DNA of 64,000 nt from the NCBI RefSeq assembly GCF_014199215.1, contig NZ_JACIJC010000005.1, positions 434,001 to 498,000 of the forward strand. Direction: 5' to 3'. This document shows positions 1-9,783 of this stretch, in pieces. Below the pieces are notes generated by a model, which worked only from the letters and a program-made list of their open reading frames with translations, was not told where the DNA came from and made no database searches. This DNA comes from Sphingobium boeckii. Its GTDB lineage: Bacteria > Pseudomonadota > Alphaproteobacteria > Sphingomonadales > Sphingomonadaceae. Made by a program: the position numbers and the translations under genes. Position 1 is the stretch's first letter; the number at the start of each line of letters is the position of its first letter.

Positions 1-2274
1 CGCCTTTTTCGCCTCGGCGAGTTCACGCTCCAGCTTCTTGCGTTCATCCATCAGCGCCGCGACGCGCGCGGGAACATCATCCGGCGCGGTCTTGAGCGCA
101 GCGGCCGCCTCGCGCAGCCGCTCATCACGCGCGACCAGCCAGAGCCGCGCCGCTTCGCCCGTCAGCGCCTCGATCCGGCGGATACCGCTTGAAACCGCGC
201 TTTCGGAGATGATCTTGAGCAAGGCGATATCGCCCAGCGCGTTGACATGGGTCCCACCGCACAGTTCGACCGAATAATTATTGTCCGTGCCCCGGCCCAT
301 CGAAAGCACGCGCACTTCATCACCATATTTTTCGCCGAACAGCGCCAGTGCGCCCGCTGCGACCGCATCATCCGGGGTCATCAGCCGTGTGGTCACGGCC
401 TCATTGCCGCGGATCTGCGCATTCACATCGGCTTCAATATCGGCGATCTCGGCGGGCGTCAGCGCCGCATTGTGCGAAAAATCGAAACGCAGTCGATCGG
501 GCGCGACCAGCGACCCCTTCTGGCTGACATGGCCGCCGAGCCGGTTGCGCAGCGCCGCATGGAGCAGATGCGTCGCGCTGTGATTGGCGCGCACCTGATC
601 GCGGCGCGTGACGTCGATCGCGAGTTTCACATTGTCACCCACGGAGATCGCACCGCTTTCAATGCGGGCCTTCATCGCATGAAGCCGGCCGAGCGGCTTT
701 GACGTATCTTCGACAATGGCTTTCAGGCCGCTGTCGTTGCTGACGATCCCGGCATCGCCCATCTGGCCGCCGCTCTCGCCATAGAAAGGAGTCTGGTTGG
801 TCAGGATTACCACGCTGTCACCGGCTTCGGCGCGCTCTATGCGCTTGCCATCCTTCACCAGTGCGACCACCTGGCCCTCACCCTCGCTGGAGGTATAGCC
901 AGTGAATTCGGTGCCGCCGGCTTCCTCGGCCACGTCGAACCAAACATCGTCCGATGCCTTGTCGCCCGATCCCTTCCAGGCGGCGCGCGCGGCGGCTTTC
1001 TGTTCGGCCATCGCCGCATCGAAGCCGGCGCGATCGACCTGGAGCGATTGCGCACGCAGCGCATCCTCGGTCAGATCATAAGGAAAGCCGAACGTGTCGT
1101 AGAGCTTGAAGGCGGTTGCGCCGGGCAGCGTGTCACCGGCATTCAGGCCGGCGGTCGCCTCGTCGAGCAGGCGCAATCCGTTCTGCAGCGTCTGGCGGAA
1201 GCGGGTCTCCTCCTGCGCCAGCGTGGCTTCGATCAGCGGTTGCGCGCGCACCAGTTCAGGATAGGCACCGCCCATCTCGGCCACCAGCGACGGCACGAGA
1301 CGGTGCATCAGCGGTTCTTTGGCACCGAGCAGATGCGCGTGGCGCATCGCACGGCGCATGATGCGGCGGAGCACATAGCCGCGCCCTTCATTCGCGGGCA
1401 GCACGCCATCCGCCACCAGAAAACCTGCGGCGCGCAAATGATCGGCGATCACGCGGTGGCTCGCCTGATTATCGCCGGTCGTGAGCGTCTGGGTCAGAGC
1501 GCCCGATTCGGCGATCAGTGCCTTGAAGGTGTCAGTGTCATAATTGTCGGTCACGCCCTGCAACACGGCCGCGACGCGCTCCAGCCCCATTCCCGTGTCG
1601 ATCGAGGGCTTGGGCAATGCGAGCCGGTCACCGCCCAATATCTGGTCATATTGCATGAACACCAGATTCCAGATCTCGACGAAGCGGTCGCCATCCTCGT
1701 CGGGAGATCCAGGAGGCCCGCCGAAGATGTAATCGCCATGATCATAGAAGATTTCGGAACAGGGGCCGCACGGGCCGCTATCGCCCATCGCCCAGAAATT
1801 GTCAGACGTCGCGATGCGGATGATCCGGCTTTCGGGGAGTCCCGCGATCTTCTTCCAGAGATCGAACGCCTCGTCATCGGTATGATAAACGGTGACCGTC
1901 AGCCGGTCTCCGGAAATGCCCCATTCGCGGGTGATCAGATTCCAGGCGAGCGTGATCGCGCGTTCCTTGAAATAATCGCCGAACGAGAAATTGCCGAGCA
2001 TTTCGAAGAAGGTATGATGCCGCGCGGTATAGCCGACATTATCCAGATCATTGTGCTTGCCGCCCGCACGCACGCATTTCTGCGACGAGGTGGCCGTCAC
2101 ATAGGGACGCTTCTCAAGCCCGGTGAACACGTTCTTGAACGGCACCATGCCCGCATTGACGAACATCAATGTGGGATCATTGTGCGGCACCAGCGGCGCT
2201 GACGGGACTCGCTCATGGCCTTCCGATGCGAAATAATCGAGGAACGAGCGGCGGATATCATTGGTCGATGTCAT
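1..2274 (-). CDS. alaS: Alanyl-tRNA synthetase, C-terminus cut by window edge
   Basis: Charges tRNA-Ala with alanine in the cytoplasm. The reading frame stays open for 758 codons to the left edge. It begins [19 protein letters not shown], the usual start of bacterial AlaRS, followed by the class II catalytic domain (the stretch around [14 protein letters not shown] near residue 40). The editing domain is present, with the zinc-site motif HSATH (bases about 561-577). The last visible residues are a lysine/glutamate-rich helix leading into the missing C-Ala domain. Full-length AlaRS is about 880 residues, so roughly 120 are outside the window. The start lies 9 bp after the symporter stop, with no strong ribosome binding site. 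Confidence 0.97.
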   Translation of the reverse strand, partial: MTSTNDIRRSFLDYFASEGHERVPSAPLVPHNDPTLMFVNAGMVPFKNVFTGLEKRPYVTATSSQKCVRAGGKHNDLDNVGYTARHHTFFEMLGNFSFGDYFKERAITLAWNLITREWGISGDRLTVTVYHTDDEAFDLWKKIAGLPESRIIRIATSDNFWAMGDSGPCGPCSEIFYDHGDYIFGGPPGSPDEDGDRFVEIWNLVFMQYDQILGGDRLALPKPSIDTGMGLERVAAVLQGVTDNYDTDTFKALIAESGALTQTLTTGDNQASHRVIADHLRAAGFLVADGVLPANEGRGYVLRRIMRRAMRHAHLLGAKEPLMHRLVPSLVAEMGGAYPELVRAQPLIEATLAQEETRFRQTLQNGLRLLDEATAGLNAGDTLPGATAFKLYDTFGFPYDLTEDALRAQSLQVDRAGFDAAMAEQKAAARAAWKGSGDKASDDVWFDVAEEAGGTEFTGYTSSEGEGQVVALVKDGKRIERAEAGDSVVILTNQTPFYGESGGQMGDAGIVSNDSGLKAIVEDTSKPLGRLHAMKARIESGAISVGDNVKLAIDVTRRDQVRANHSATHLLHAALRNRLGGHVSQKGSLVAPDRLRFDFSHNAALTPAEIADIEADVNAQIRGNEAVTTRLMTPDDAVAAGALALFGEKYGDEVRVLSMGRGTDNNYSVELCGGTHVNALGDIALLKIISESAVSSGIRRIEALTGEAARLWLVARDERLREAAAALKTAPDDVPARVAALMDERKKLERELAEAKKA

Positions 2275-2283
2275 GATTGCCAC

Positions 2284-3594
2284 TTAGGCGGCTGTCGCCG
2301 TCTTCTCAAGCGGCTGATCGTGCACTTCTCCTTTTGACACGACAACCGCAGCCGTGAGGTCGCCAGTGACGTTCAAAGTGGTGCGGCACATATCGAGAAA
2401 CCGGTCTACCCCGAGCACAAGGCCGATGCCTTCGGGCGGCACACCGACCATCCCAAGGATAAGCGCCACAACGGGCAATGAGCCGGCTGGTACACCAGCG
2501 GTGCCAATCCCTCCCAATATGCACACGAGCAGCACCGTCGTCTGCTGCATCAGGCTGAGTTCGACGCCGAAAAACTGTGCGAGAAACAGCACAGTGACAC
2601 CTTCGAAAATCGCAGTGCCGTTCTGATTTGCGGTTGCCCCGATCGTGAGGACGAACCGCGCGACACGCGGCGGCAGCATGAGCTTGTCTTCAGCCACGCG
2701 AATAGCCGTCGGCAAAGTGGCATTTGACGAGGCCGTGGAGAAGGCCATGACCATCGCTTCCTGGATCGAACGGAAGAAATGCAGCGGAGACATGCCCGCA
2801 AATAAGCGGATGACGATCGGATAGACCACGAACATCTGGATCACCAGCGCCAGCAGCACGACACCGACATAGGCACCCAGCTTGATCAGCAGATCCCAGC
2901 CGAACAGCGCCGCCAGATTGAACATGAAGCAAGCAACGGCAAAGGGCGCGAGTTGGATGACATAGCCGATGAGCTTCATCGTTACATCGAAAATGCCCTG
3001 CACCGCGTCCTGCAGCGTGTCCGCCGCCTTGCCCTGCACCGCAAGCAGGCCAATGCCGAACGCCAGCGCAAAAAACATGACGGCCAGAATGTCATTGTCC
3101 GCCGCCGCTTTCACGACATTATTGGGAATGATGGCAAGAACCGCGGCGATTCCGGAGGGCTTGTCGGGGCTCCCCGCGACGATCGCCTGCGCGCCGGCGC
3201 GGCCATCCGCCAGCATACGCTGAGCAAGCTCGGGATCAACACCGGCCCCGGGCTGAAGCAGATTGACCACGGCCAAGGCCACAACAACCGCAACCGAAGA
3301 GACAAGGACCGTGAAAATCAGCGTGCGTATGCCAACGCGCTTTAGCGAACGAATATCGCCCATTTCAGCGATGCCAGTGACCAAAGCTGAAAAAAGCAGC
3401 GGGATAACGAGCATGAACAGCAGCCGGAGGAAAATCTGGCCGATCGGCTGCGTGACATAGGTGGTGACCGTTTGTACCCAATCGGCACCGGCAGACGTTG
3501 CATGGACGATCAATCCCAGGACGAGGCCAAGCGCGAATCCGATGCCCATGCGCATCTGCAGGGACATGCCCTTGCCTTCATTTTCGATGTTCAT
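2284..3594 (-). CDS. Dicarboxylate/amino acid:cation symporter (DAACS family)
   Basis: A 436-residue integral inner-membrane protein with hydrophobic segments along its whole length. It should import glutamate, aspartate or C4-dicarboxylates with H+ or Na+. Family marks are the serine-rich hairpin (STASSNATLP), the substrate/ion segment TANQNGTAIFEG in place of NMDGT of archaeal GltPh, and VDRFLDMCRTTLNVTGD near the C-terminus. The start has AAGGG about 7 bases upstream. It sits directly upstream of alaS on the same strand and could be cotranscribed with it. The exact substrate cannot be read from the sequence. Confidence 0.9.
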   Translation of the reverse strand: MNIENEGKGMSLQMRMGIGFALGLVLGLIVHATSAGADWVQTVTTYVTQPIGQIFLRLLFMLVIPLLFSALVTGIAEMGDIRSLKRVGIRTLIFTVLVSSVAVVVALAVVNLLQPGAGVDPELAQRMLADGRAGAQAIVAGSPDKPSGIAAVLAIIPNNVVKAAADNDILAVMFFALAFGIGLLAVQGKAADTLQDAVQGIFDVTMKLIGYVIQLAPFAVACFMFNLAALFGWDLLIKLGAYVGVVLLALVIQMFVVYPIVIRLFAGMSPLHFFRSIQEAMVMAFSTASSNATLPTAIRVAEDKLMLPPRVARFVLTIGATANQNGTAIFEGVTVLFLAQFFGVELSLMQQTTVLLVCILGGIGTAGVPAGSLPVVALILGMVGVPPEGIGLVLGVDRFLDMCRTTLNVTGDLTAAVVVSKGEVHDQPLEKTATAA

Positions 3595-3641
3595 GCACGC
3601 CCTTTTATTTTGCCAGACCTTTGCGAGAACCCTAGCCTAAA

Positions 3642-4268
3642 TCAGGCAAAAGCATAGGGGCCGCCTTTCACCAGCGCGGCCTGATAGGCCGGGCGGGCAT
3701 GGATACGATCGAGCCAGGCGGTCAGATGGGGGCGGCTGCCGTCGAGCCCGCCGCGCTGGCGGGCGGCTTCGAGCGGAAAGGACATCATCACGTCCGCTGC
3801 GGTGAATTGATCGCCCGCAAACCAGTCACGCCGCGCCAGTTCGGTTTCCAGATAATCGAGATGCTGATCGAGCATCGCCTGGATGCGCGGCTTGGCGGGC
3901 CGGCCCAGCAGCCCCATGCGATTGATGACGAGCATCATGAGCAATGGCGGCATCAGCGAGCCTTCGGCATAATGCAGGAATTGGCGATACCGCAGCACAT
4001 CGTCGCGGTGCGCGGGTGGGCCAAGGCGGCCATCGGCCTTGTCGACGATATATTCGATGATCGCGCCCGTTTCGGCAACGACCCGGCCATCGTCGTCGAT
4101 CACCGGGGATTTGCCGAGCGGATGGATCTTCTTGAGTTCGGGCGGCGCGAGCATGGTCTTGGCGTTGCGCGCATAGCGCTTCACCTCATAAGGCAGGCCA
4201 AGCTCCTCCAGCAGCCAGAGAATCCGCTGCGAGCGGGAATTCTCGAGGTGATGGACGGTAATGGTCAT
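3642..4268 (-). CDS. Glutathione S-transferase family protein
   Basis: 208 residues, the usual GST length. The N-terminal thioredoxin-fold half carries ENSRSQRILWLLEELGLPYEV (residues about 8-28), where a Ser provides the likely thiol-activating position, then HPLGKSPVIDDDGRVVAETGAIIEYI with the cis-Pro and glutathione-contacting region. The all-helical C-terminal half contains FTAADVMMSFPL, the conserved N-capping box. It probably conjugates or reduces small electrophiles with glutathione in the cytosol. A GAGAG motif precedes the start. It lies alone between recA and the symporter, so context does not suggest a substrate. Confidence 0.9.
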   Translation of the reverse strand: MTITVHHLENSRSQRILWLLEELGLPYEVKRYARNAKTMLAPPELKKIHPLGKSPVIDDDGRVVAETGAIIEYIVDKADGRLGPPAHRDDVLRYRQFLHYAEGSLMPPLLMMLVINRMGLLGRPAKPRIQAMLDQHLDYLETELARRDWFAGDQFTAADVMMSFPLEAARQRGGLDGSRPHLTAWLDRIHARPAYQAALVKGGPYAFA

Positions 4269-4414
4269 GAGGCTCTCTCCTGCGCTTCATTCCATGGAAC
4301 GCACATCCTCGCATTGTTCACGCATATCGCGAAAGATTATTTGGAAAACAGTTTGGGCGGGCGAGCCACGATGTCACGGCTTGGCCGCCATCACGATGAC
4401 ATGATCATCCAACA

Positions 4415-4437
4415 CCGTTCGGCCGAGCTTGTCGAAG
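4415..4437. repeat. Solitary arm of the CCGTTCGG...GTCGAAG dispersed repeat
   Basis: The segment starting CCGTTCGGCCGAGC and ending TTGTCGAAG matches one arm of the inverted repeats at 14296-14385 and 25412-25496. No partner arm is visible nearby, so this is a decayed or half element. Confidence 0.6.
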
Positions 4438-4518
4438 CGATCATTGGCCGTAAGGTCACACCAAGTTCACACCATCCATCGTGTCTGACATGATCATTCC
4501 CACAATCCCCTCAACGCA

Positions 4519-4547
4519 AAAGGCCCGCCGACGCACGACGGGCCTTT
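4519..4547 (-). terminator. Rho-independent terminator of recA
   Basis: AAAGGCCCG at 4519-4527 pairs perfectly with CGGGCCTTT at 4539-4547 around an 11-base loop. On the minus strand the stem ends in CCTTTTG, a short T-run. It lies 23 bases past the recA stop codon. Confidence 0.75.
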
Positions 4548-4570
4548 GCTGTGCTTGAAGCGAACAGGGA

Positions 4571-5650
4571 TCAGAGATCCTCGTCTTCGTCCGCCTCGGG
4601 TCCGGTCATCATCTCTTCGGCCACCTTGTCGGTGCGCGTGCGGATCGCCGCTTCAAGCTGGTTCATCAGCTCGGGATGTTCCTTGAGATAGGTCTTCGAA
4701 TTTTCACGGCCCTGGCCGATGCGGATCGAATCATAAGAGAACCAGGCTCCCGATTTCTCGACGAGGCCGGCCTTGACACCGAGATCGAGAATTTCGCCGA
4801 CCTTTGAGACGCCCTGGCCATACATGATATCGAATTCCACCTGCTTGAACGGCGGGGCCACCTTGTTCTTCACGACCTTCACCCGGGTGGTGTTGCCGAC
4901 GATTTCCTCGCGATCCTTGATCTGGCCGGTGCGACGGATGTCGAGGCGGACCGAGGCGTAAAATTTCAGCGCATTGCCGCCGGTGGTGGTTTCCGGATTG
5001 CCGTACATCACGCCGATCTTCATGCGGAGCTGGTTGATGAAGATCACGATGCAGCGCGAGCGGCTGATCGAGCCGGTCAGTTTGCGCAGCGATTGCGACA
5101 TGAGACGCGCCTGCAGGCCAACATGGCTATCGCCCATCTCGCCCTCGATTTCGGCGCGCGGCACCAATGCGGCGACCGAATCGACCACCAGCACATCGAT
5201 CGCGTTGGACCGCACCAGCGTATCGACGATTTCCAGCGCCTGCTCGCCGGTATCGGGCTGGGAAACGATCAGTTCGTCAATATCCACGCCGAGCTTCTTG
5301 GCATAGACCGGATCGAGTGCATGTTCGGCATCGACGAACGCGGCGGTGCCGCCCGCTTTCTGCGCTTCGGCGATGACATGCAGCGCCAGCGTGGTCTTGC
5401 CCGAGCTTTCGGGACCATAGATTTCGACGACGCGACCGCGCGGCAGACCGCCAATGCCCAATGCGATATCCAGCCCGAGCGACCCGGTGGAAATCGCCTC
5501 GATCTCCATCGCCTCGCGCGATCCCAGCTTCATCGCCGAGCCTTTGCCGAATGCGCGGTCAATCTGGGCGAGCGCCGCCTCCAGAGCTTTTTGCCTGTCC
5601 ATATTCCCTGTCTTCTTGCCGGAATCGATGACTTTAAGTTGTGCCGCCAT
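4571..5650 (-). CDS. recA: RecA recombinase
   Basis: 359-residue DNA strand-exchange ATPase that also triggers LexA self-cleavage. Walker A is GPESSGKT at residues 79-86. The MAW-like core ([19 protein letters not shown]), loop L2 region ([14 protein letters not shown]) and acidic C-terminal tail (EADEDEDL) are all present. The start has AAGGGAAG 6 bases upstream. A shorter start at Met17 is possible, but the N-terminal extension is usual in sphingomonad RecA as I recall it. SOS control is indicated by a LexA box about 75-90 bases upstream. No recX follows, and alaS is separated from recA by two unrelated genes. Confidence 0.98.
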   Translation of the reverse strand: MAAQLKVIDSGKKTGNMDRQKALEAALAQIDRAFGKGSAMKLGSREAMEIEAISTGSLGLDIALGIGGLPRGRVVEIYGPESSGKTTLALHVIAEAQKAGGTAAFVDAEHALDPVYAKKLGVDIDELIVSQPDTGEQALEIVDTLVRSNAIDVLVVDSVAALVPRAEIEGEMGDSHVGLQARLMSQSLRKLTGSISRSRCIVIFINQLRMKIGVMYGNPETTTGGNALKFYASVRLDIRRTGQIKDREEIVGNTTRVKVVKNKVAPPFKQVEFDIMYGQGVSKVGEILDLGVKAGLVEKSGAWFSYDSIRIGQGRENSKTYLKEHPELMNQLEAAIRTRTDKVAEEMMTGPEADEDEDL

Positions 5651-5723
5651 GGCTGCTTCCCTTCGTAGATCGAACAGGTGAATCGTTCAACGCATGTCAG
5701 CTTGTATGCGATTTGTTCTCACG

Positions 5724-5738
5724 GAACAAGAGTGGAAC
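5724..5738 (-). promoter_or_regulatory. LexA (SOS) box of recA
   Basis: Read toward recA the sequence is GTTC, seven bases (CACTCTT), GTTC. This is exactly the direct-repeat form bound by LexA in alphaproteobacteria. It lies in the only intergenic space upstream of recA, 74 bases before its start codon. Confidence 0.85.
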
Positions 5739-5782
5739 ATAAATTATTTCTACCCGGCTGAATGCCCCGGAATAGGCCCAAT

Positions 5783-6151
5783 TCAGCCGATGATGCGCTG
5801 CAACGCATCTTTCACGGCGTCCATCGTGAATGGCTTGGACAAGGTGGGCGCACCGGCATGGGCGTCGGGCGTGGTTTCGCCCGATCCGCCGGTGGCCAGG
5901 ATGAAGGGCTTGCCCGCCGCGGCGAGGGCGTCGGCCACAGGCCAGGATCGTTCTCCGCCGCGCAGATTGACGTCCAGGATGCACAGATCGAATTCGTCCG
6001 CGGCGACCAGGCCCAGCGCGGTTTCCACGCAATCGGCGGTGCCGGCATGGCCATGCCCCAGCAATTCGACGAAATCCTCGATCATCATGGCGATGAGCGG
6101 TTCATCTTCGACGATCAATATGCGGCGGGCGTTCGACATTGCCTGCTTCAT
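5783..6151 (-). CDS. Single-domain response regulator
   Basis: 122 residues consisting only of a receiver domain, with no output domain. Visible are the acidic pair E15-D16 (VEDEP), phosphoacceptor D60 (ILDVNLRGG), switch T87 (ATGG) and K106 (SKPF). It lies 27 bases downstream of the cckA stop on the same strand and is probably cotranscribed. It could act as a phosphate sink or diffusible partner for CckA or another kinase, but this is inferred from position only. The start could instead be Met5 (MSNARR), which has an AGG just upstream. Confidence 0.88.
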   Translation of the reverse strand: MKQAMSNARRILIVEDEPLIAMMIEDFVELLGHGHAGTADCVETALGLVAADEFDLCILDVNLRGGERSWPVADALAAAGKPFILATGGSGETTPDAHAGAPTLSKPFTMDAVKDALQRIIG

Positions 6152-6178
6152 AGCAGCGCATGTGATTGGGGATAGAGG

Positions 6179-8605
6179 CTATTTCGGCGTGATCGCGGCT
6201 TTTGCCGCTTCGGCAAGCTGATGCACCGAAAAGGGCTTGGGCAGGAAGGCCACGCGATCGAGGTCGATCGATTTGCGCAATTGTTCCTCCGCATAGCCCG
6301 ACATGAAGAGGATCGGCATATCGGGAAAGGTTTCGCGCGCGATCTTGACCATCGTCGGGCCGTCCATGGTGGGCATCACGACATCGGAGACCAGCAGATC
6401 GATCGCGATGTCGCCGGCCAGAACCTCCAGCGCTTCCTCGCCATTGGTGGCCGTCAGCACGGTATAGCCGTGGCGGGTCAGCGCGCGTTCGGCGACAGCG
6501 CGGACCATATCCTCATCCTCCACCAGCAGGATCGTGCCCGATCCCCATAGCTCGCCTTGCTTGGCCTTTTTGGGCGTGACCGCTTCGACGACGGCCTCCG
6601 CCTGATGCACCGGCAGATAGATGGTAAACACCGTCCCCTCGCCCAGTTTCGAATCGGCGAAGATGAAGCCGCCCGATTGCTTGACGATGCCGTAGACGGT
6701 GGAGAGGCCGAGGCCCGTGCCCTTGCCGACTTCCTTGGTGGTGAAAAAGGGTTCGAAGATCTTGGAGAGGATTTCGGAGGGGATGCCGCTGCCATTGTCG
6801 CTCATCTTGAGCGCGGTATAATTGGCGATCGGGAGGATTTCGCTGCCGAGCGCGCGCACTTCGCTGGCGGGCAAGGCATAGGTCTGGATCGTGAGCGTGC
6901 CGCCCGAGCTGCGGGACTGCATCGCATCGCGCGCATTGACCGCGAGATTGACGATCACCTGTTCGAGTTGCCCCGGATCGGCGCGCACCGCGCCCAGATC
7001 GCGACCATGGTTGATCACCAGATTGACCGTTTCCCCCAGCAGCCTTTTCAGAAGATTGGACACTTCTGACACCGCATCGGGCAATTGCAGCACCTGCGGA
7101 CGCAAGGTCTGTTGCCGCGAAAAGGCAAGCAACTGGCGGGTCAGATTGGCAGCGCGGCTCGAATTGCTCTTGATCTGCTGGATATCGTCATAATCGCTGT
7201 CGCCGGGCTGATGGCGCATCATCATGAGATCGCAATGGCCGATGATGGCGGTGAGGATATTGTTGAAATCATGCGCCACGCCGCCGGCAAGCTGGCCCAC
7301 CGCCTGCATCTTGGTAGCCTGTTCCGCCTGCCGCTTGAGCTTGGATTCCTCGCTGGTGTCCTTCAGGCTGAGCAACACCGCCGCTTCGCCCAGGCCGCGC
7401 GCGCCCGCAATGGTGAGGGCCACGGGCTCTTCGGGATGATTGAGCAGCCGCACCGCGATGTCACCCGAGAGCGCCTGCTGCCCCGTGCCGAAGCGCCGCA
7501 CGGTATCGGCCACCGCCGCTTTGTCTTCGCCCACCACGAGGTCGCCTGGATAGACGGGCATGGTGCCTTCCTCCAGCCCGGCAGCGCGCGCGAAGGCATC
7601 GTTGACGAAGAGGAAACGACCATCCCGGTCCGTCAGCGCCAGGCCGAGCGGGAGCATGGAGAGCAGAGCCTGCAAATGGCTGCCCGTGCCGCCCTTGCCC
7701 GCGATGCGGCCCGAGGCGGCATATTCGTCGTCGATCAGAAACAGCAACGTCGGCGTATCGATTACGCCGGTTTCCAGCGGCATCTGCATCAGGCGGAGCG
7801 CCGTGCCCTTGGCACCTTCCTGCGCGAAGCGGATCACGCCCTCCCGGTCCGAGACCAGCAGTGTCACGAAATCGCGTCCTTCGATCGGTGCATCGGGCCG
7901 TCCGGCGGCGCGCGCATTGAAGGCGCGATTGGCAGCGCGGATACGGCCCTCCCCGCCCACCAGCGCAACCATGATCCCGGCCTCGCCCAGGCGGTCTCCG
8001 CCTTCGCCTTCGATCAGGCGGCGCGATTCGGTGCGCAGATCCAGCGTGCGATGACGCGTGACTCGCCACAAAAGATGGTCCTCTGTCCGCCCGGCGCGCA
8101 TCACGCGCGCGGCGTAGCGGGCACCATTGGCCTCGATCAGATCGACCTGCCCTTCCCCATCACGCCAGGCCTGGCGCGCGGCGGCGGTCAATTGGGAGAC
8201 ACCCCCCTGCCCCACGGGCAATCCCGGCGGCACCGGAAAGCCCTGAAACCATTCGCCGAACAGATCATTGGCGCACACCAGCCGCCCGGCCCGATCCGTG
8301 ATCGCAATCGCCACGCCTTCATTGTCGGCGGCGGCACGGGTCAGTGCCCAATCGATCGCCCCATCCCCGACGCCTTGTGGCGGATAAAGTTTGCGGAAAA
8401 CCAGCATCAGCGCGCATGCGGCGATCAGCGCTGCGGCAAAACCTGCAGCCAGCGCGACATTGCCCGCCGCCCACAGCAGCAGCAGCCCGCTCACCAGCGC
8501 CGCGCCCGCAACCAGCCCGGCCAACGCACGATCCGGCAGGAGCGTGGCGTCAGTGGCGCGGGACAGGGAATCCGGCAGGGCGATAGGATTGGGGAGCGAT
8601 TTCAT
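6179..8605 (-). CDS. cckA: Cell-cycle hybrid histidine kinase CckA
   Basis: 808-residue membrane kinase/phosphatase that in alphaproteobacteria feeds phosphate through ChpT to CtrA and CpdR. Two hydrophobic segments lie at about residues 28-45 and 47-70, followed by three PAS-like regions (about 90-190, 205-295, 310-415). The HisKA domain has GGVAHDFNN with phospho-acceptor His445. The ATPase domain has N-box [10 protein letters not shown] (553-562), G1 DNGSGI (603-608) and G2 GKGTGLGL (628-635). The C-terminal receiver carries Asp741 ([11 protein letters not shown]) and Lys790. The HisKA segment [13 protein letters not shown]...[20 protein letters not shown] is characteristic of CckA. chpT and ctrA are not in the window. 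Confidence 0.93.
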   Translation of the reverse strand: MKSLPNPIALPDSLSRATDATLLPDRALAGLVAGAALVSGLLLLWAAGNVALAAGFAAALIAACALMLVFRKLYPPQGVGDGAIDWALTRAAADNEGVAIAITDRAGRLVCANDLFGEWFQGFPVPPGLPVGQGGVSQLTAAARQAWRDGEGQVDLIEANGARYAARVMRAGRTEDHLLWRVTRHRTLDLRTESRRLIEGEGGDRLGEAGIMVALVGGEGRIRAANRAFNARAAGRPDAPIEGRDFVTLLVSDREGVIRFAQEGAKGTALRLMQMPLETGVIDTPTLLFLIDDEYAASGRIAGKGGTGSHLQALLSMLPLGLALTDRDGRFLFVNDAFARAAGLEEGTMPVYPGDLVVGEDKAAVADTVRRFGTGQQALSGDIAVRLLNHPEEPVALTIAGARGLGEAAVLLSLKDTSEESKLKRQAEQATKMQAVGQLAGGVAHDFNNILTAIIGHCDLMMMRHQPGDSDYDDIQQIKSNSSRAANLTRQLLAFSRQQTLRPQVLQLPDAVSEVSNLLKRLLGETVNLVINHGRDLGAVRADPGQLEQVIVNLAVNARDAMQSRSSGGTLTIQTYALPASEVRALGSEILPIANYTALKMSDNGSGIPSEILSKIFEPFFTTKEVGKGTGLGLSTVYGIVKQSGGFIFADSKLGEGTVFTIYLPVHQAEAVVEAVTPKKAKQGELWGSGTILLVEDEDMVRAVAERALTRHGYTVLTATNGEEALEVLAGDIAIDLLVSDVVMPTMDGPTMVKIARETFPDMPILFMSGYAEEQLRKSIDLDRVAFLPKPFSVHQLAEAAKAAITPK

Positions 8606-8726
8606 GGCGTGACGCCCTCTTCGCCCCCGCCCTGATTGGCGTCAAGCCGGATCGCAGGGGCCGGGCGGCCTGAAGCCACGCCTCAGCCAATACTGACCCG
8701 ATCACCGGGCCACGCCCAAGCCATGC

Positions 8727-9308
8727 TTAGGGCTCGATGGCCGAAACTGAAATGCTGCCATGGCCGCGGCGACGCCATTTCGCGCCGATCCACCAGCGCC
8801 AGAACAAGGCAGCCAGCACATAGCCCACCGCCGCCGACACCACCGAGATGACCAGCAGGCCGGCCACCAGCCCGAGCGCGACATCGGAGAATATCCACCC
8901 CATCCACTGGCTCGCCGTCGCGCCTTCGTTGAGCAGCGTCATGAAGGTGCTGACGTCGGCATGGAGGCCGAACATGCTGTTACCGACCCAGATCGCGCCG
9001 GGCAGGATGAGCAGCGGCGTGGTCGCGGGATTGCTGAGGAAGGTCATCGCCGCGCCGATCGGAATGTTGGCGCGACAAGGCAGAGCGAGCATCACCACGC
9101 CGATGATCTGAACACCAGGGACCAACAGGAAGATGCCCACCAGCAGCCCGAGCGCGACCCCGCGCGGCACCGAACGGCGGGTGAAGCGCCACAGTTCGCT
9201 ATGCGCGATCCGATGCGCGAACGGCTTGAGCCACCGGCTTTCCACCAGTTCCTCCCGCCGCGGGGAATTGCGTTTCACCCACGCTGCAAAGCCCGTCTGT
9301 TCAGCCAC
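8727..9308 (-). CDS. DUF2062 domain-containing membrane protein
   Basis: 193 residues starting from a GTG ([10 protein letters not shown]) that overlaps the last 8 bases of smpB. A longer in-frame start would run deep into smpB and was not used. After a basic N-terminus (residues 10-45), the motif [20 protein letters not shown] opens a region with about three or four membrane segments, including [19 protein letters not shown], typical of DUF2062. The function of the family is unknown. It is translationally coupled to smpB and lies upstream of cckA. Confidence 0.82.
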   Translation of the reverse strand: MAEQTGFAAWVKRNSPRREELVESRWLKPFAHRIAHSELWRFTRRSVPRGVALGLLVGIFLLVPGVQIIGVVMLALPCRANIPIGAAMTFLSNPATTPLLILPGAIWVGNSMFGLHADVSTFMTLLNEGATASQWMGWIFSDVALGLVAGLLVISVVSAAVGYVLAALFWRWWIGAKWRRRGHGSISVSAIEP

Positions 9309-9783
9309 GGTCGCGCATGATCCTGCCCTGTTCACGCTTCCAGTCGCGCGCCTTTTCGGTGTCTCGCTTATCGTGAATCTTCTTGCCCTTGGCGAGCGCC
9401 AGTTCGACCTTGGCGCGGCCACGGCTGTTGAAATACACCGCCATCGGGATCAGCGTCATGCCCTCGCGCTGCACCGCGACGCGCATCTTGTTCACCTCGC
9501 GCTCGTGCAACAGCAGCTTGCGCGGGCGCTTGGGCTCATGATTGTGACGGTTGCCATGGCTGAATTCAGGGACATTGGCATTGACCAGCCACACCTGGCT
9601 ATCCTTCACCTCGGCATAGCTCTCGGCAATCGACCCCTCGCCGAAGCGCAGGGATTTGACCTCGGTGCCCGTCAGCGCGATCCCCGCCTCGAAGAATTCC
9701 TCCAGGAAATATTCATAGCGCGCCCGCCGGTTCTCGGCGACGACCTTAACCTTGTCGAATTCCACGGGGCGCGGGCGGGCCAT
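9301..9783 (-). CDS. smpB: SsrA-binding protein SmpB
   Basis: 160 residues, the normal length. It binds tmRNA and delivers it to stalled ribosomes for trans-translation. Recognisable features are the N-terminal [25 protein letters not shown], the conserved [17 protein letters not shown] and a basic C-terminal tail ([12 protein letters not shown]) that enters the mRNA channel. Its ATG overlaps the dapA stop by one base (TGATG) and its 3' end overlaps the DUF2062 gene. The tmRNA gene itself is not visible in the window. Confidence 0.97.
   Translation of the reverse strand: MARPRPVEFDKVKVVAENRRARYEYFLEEFFEAGIALTGTEVKSLRFGEGSIAESYAEVKDSQVWLVNANVPEFSHGNRHNHEPKRPRKLLLHEREVNKMRVAVQREGMTLIPMAVYFNSRGRAKVELALAKGKKIHDKRDTEKARDWKREQGRIMRDRG

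Larger units (their letters stand above)
4269..4570. other. Gene-free stretch between GST and recA
   Basis: About 300 bases without a convincing gene. It holds the recA terminator (4519-4547), a solitary arm of a dispersed repeat (4415-4437), and two copies of the 12-mer TGACATGATCAT at 4397-4408 and 4486-4497. The part next to 4269 should contain the GST promoter. No tRNA-like or other structured RNA was recognised. Confidence 0.6.

Noticed and set aside
1048-2202. Long open frame on the plus strand opposite alaS
   Set aside because: It mirrors alaS codon structure in a GC-rich genome, its translation has no recognisable domain and is rich in Arg/His/Gln, and alaS is unmistakable on the other strand.
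7085-8635. 516-codon plus-strand open frame opposite cckA
   Set aside because: Shadow of the kinase gene; low-complexity Arg/Gln/His-rich translation without a plausible start signal.
9309-9422. Longer start for the DUF2062 gene inside smpB
   Set aside because: It would add 38 residues of Arg/Ser-rich sequence read from smpB in another frame; the GTG overlapping the smpB stop fits the family start.
9301-9783. tmRNA gene near smpB
   Set aside because: The genes around smpB are packed with overlaps, and no tRNA-Ala-like acceptor end or tag reading frame was found nearby.
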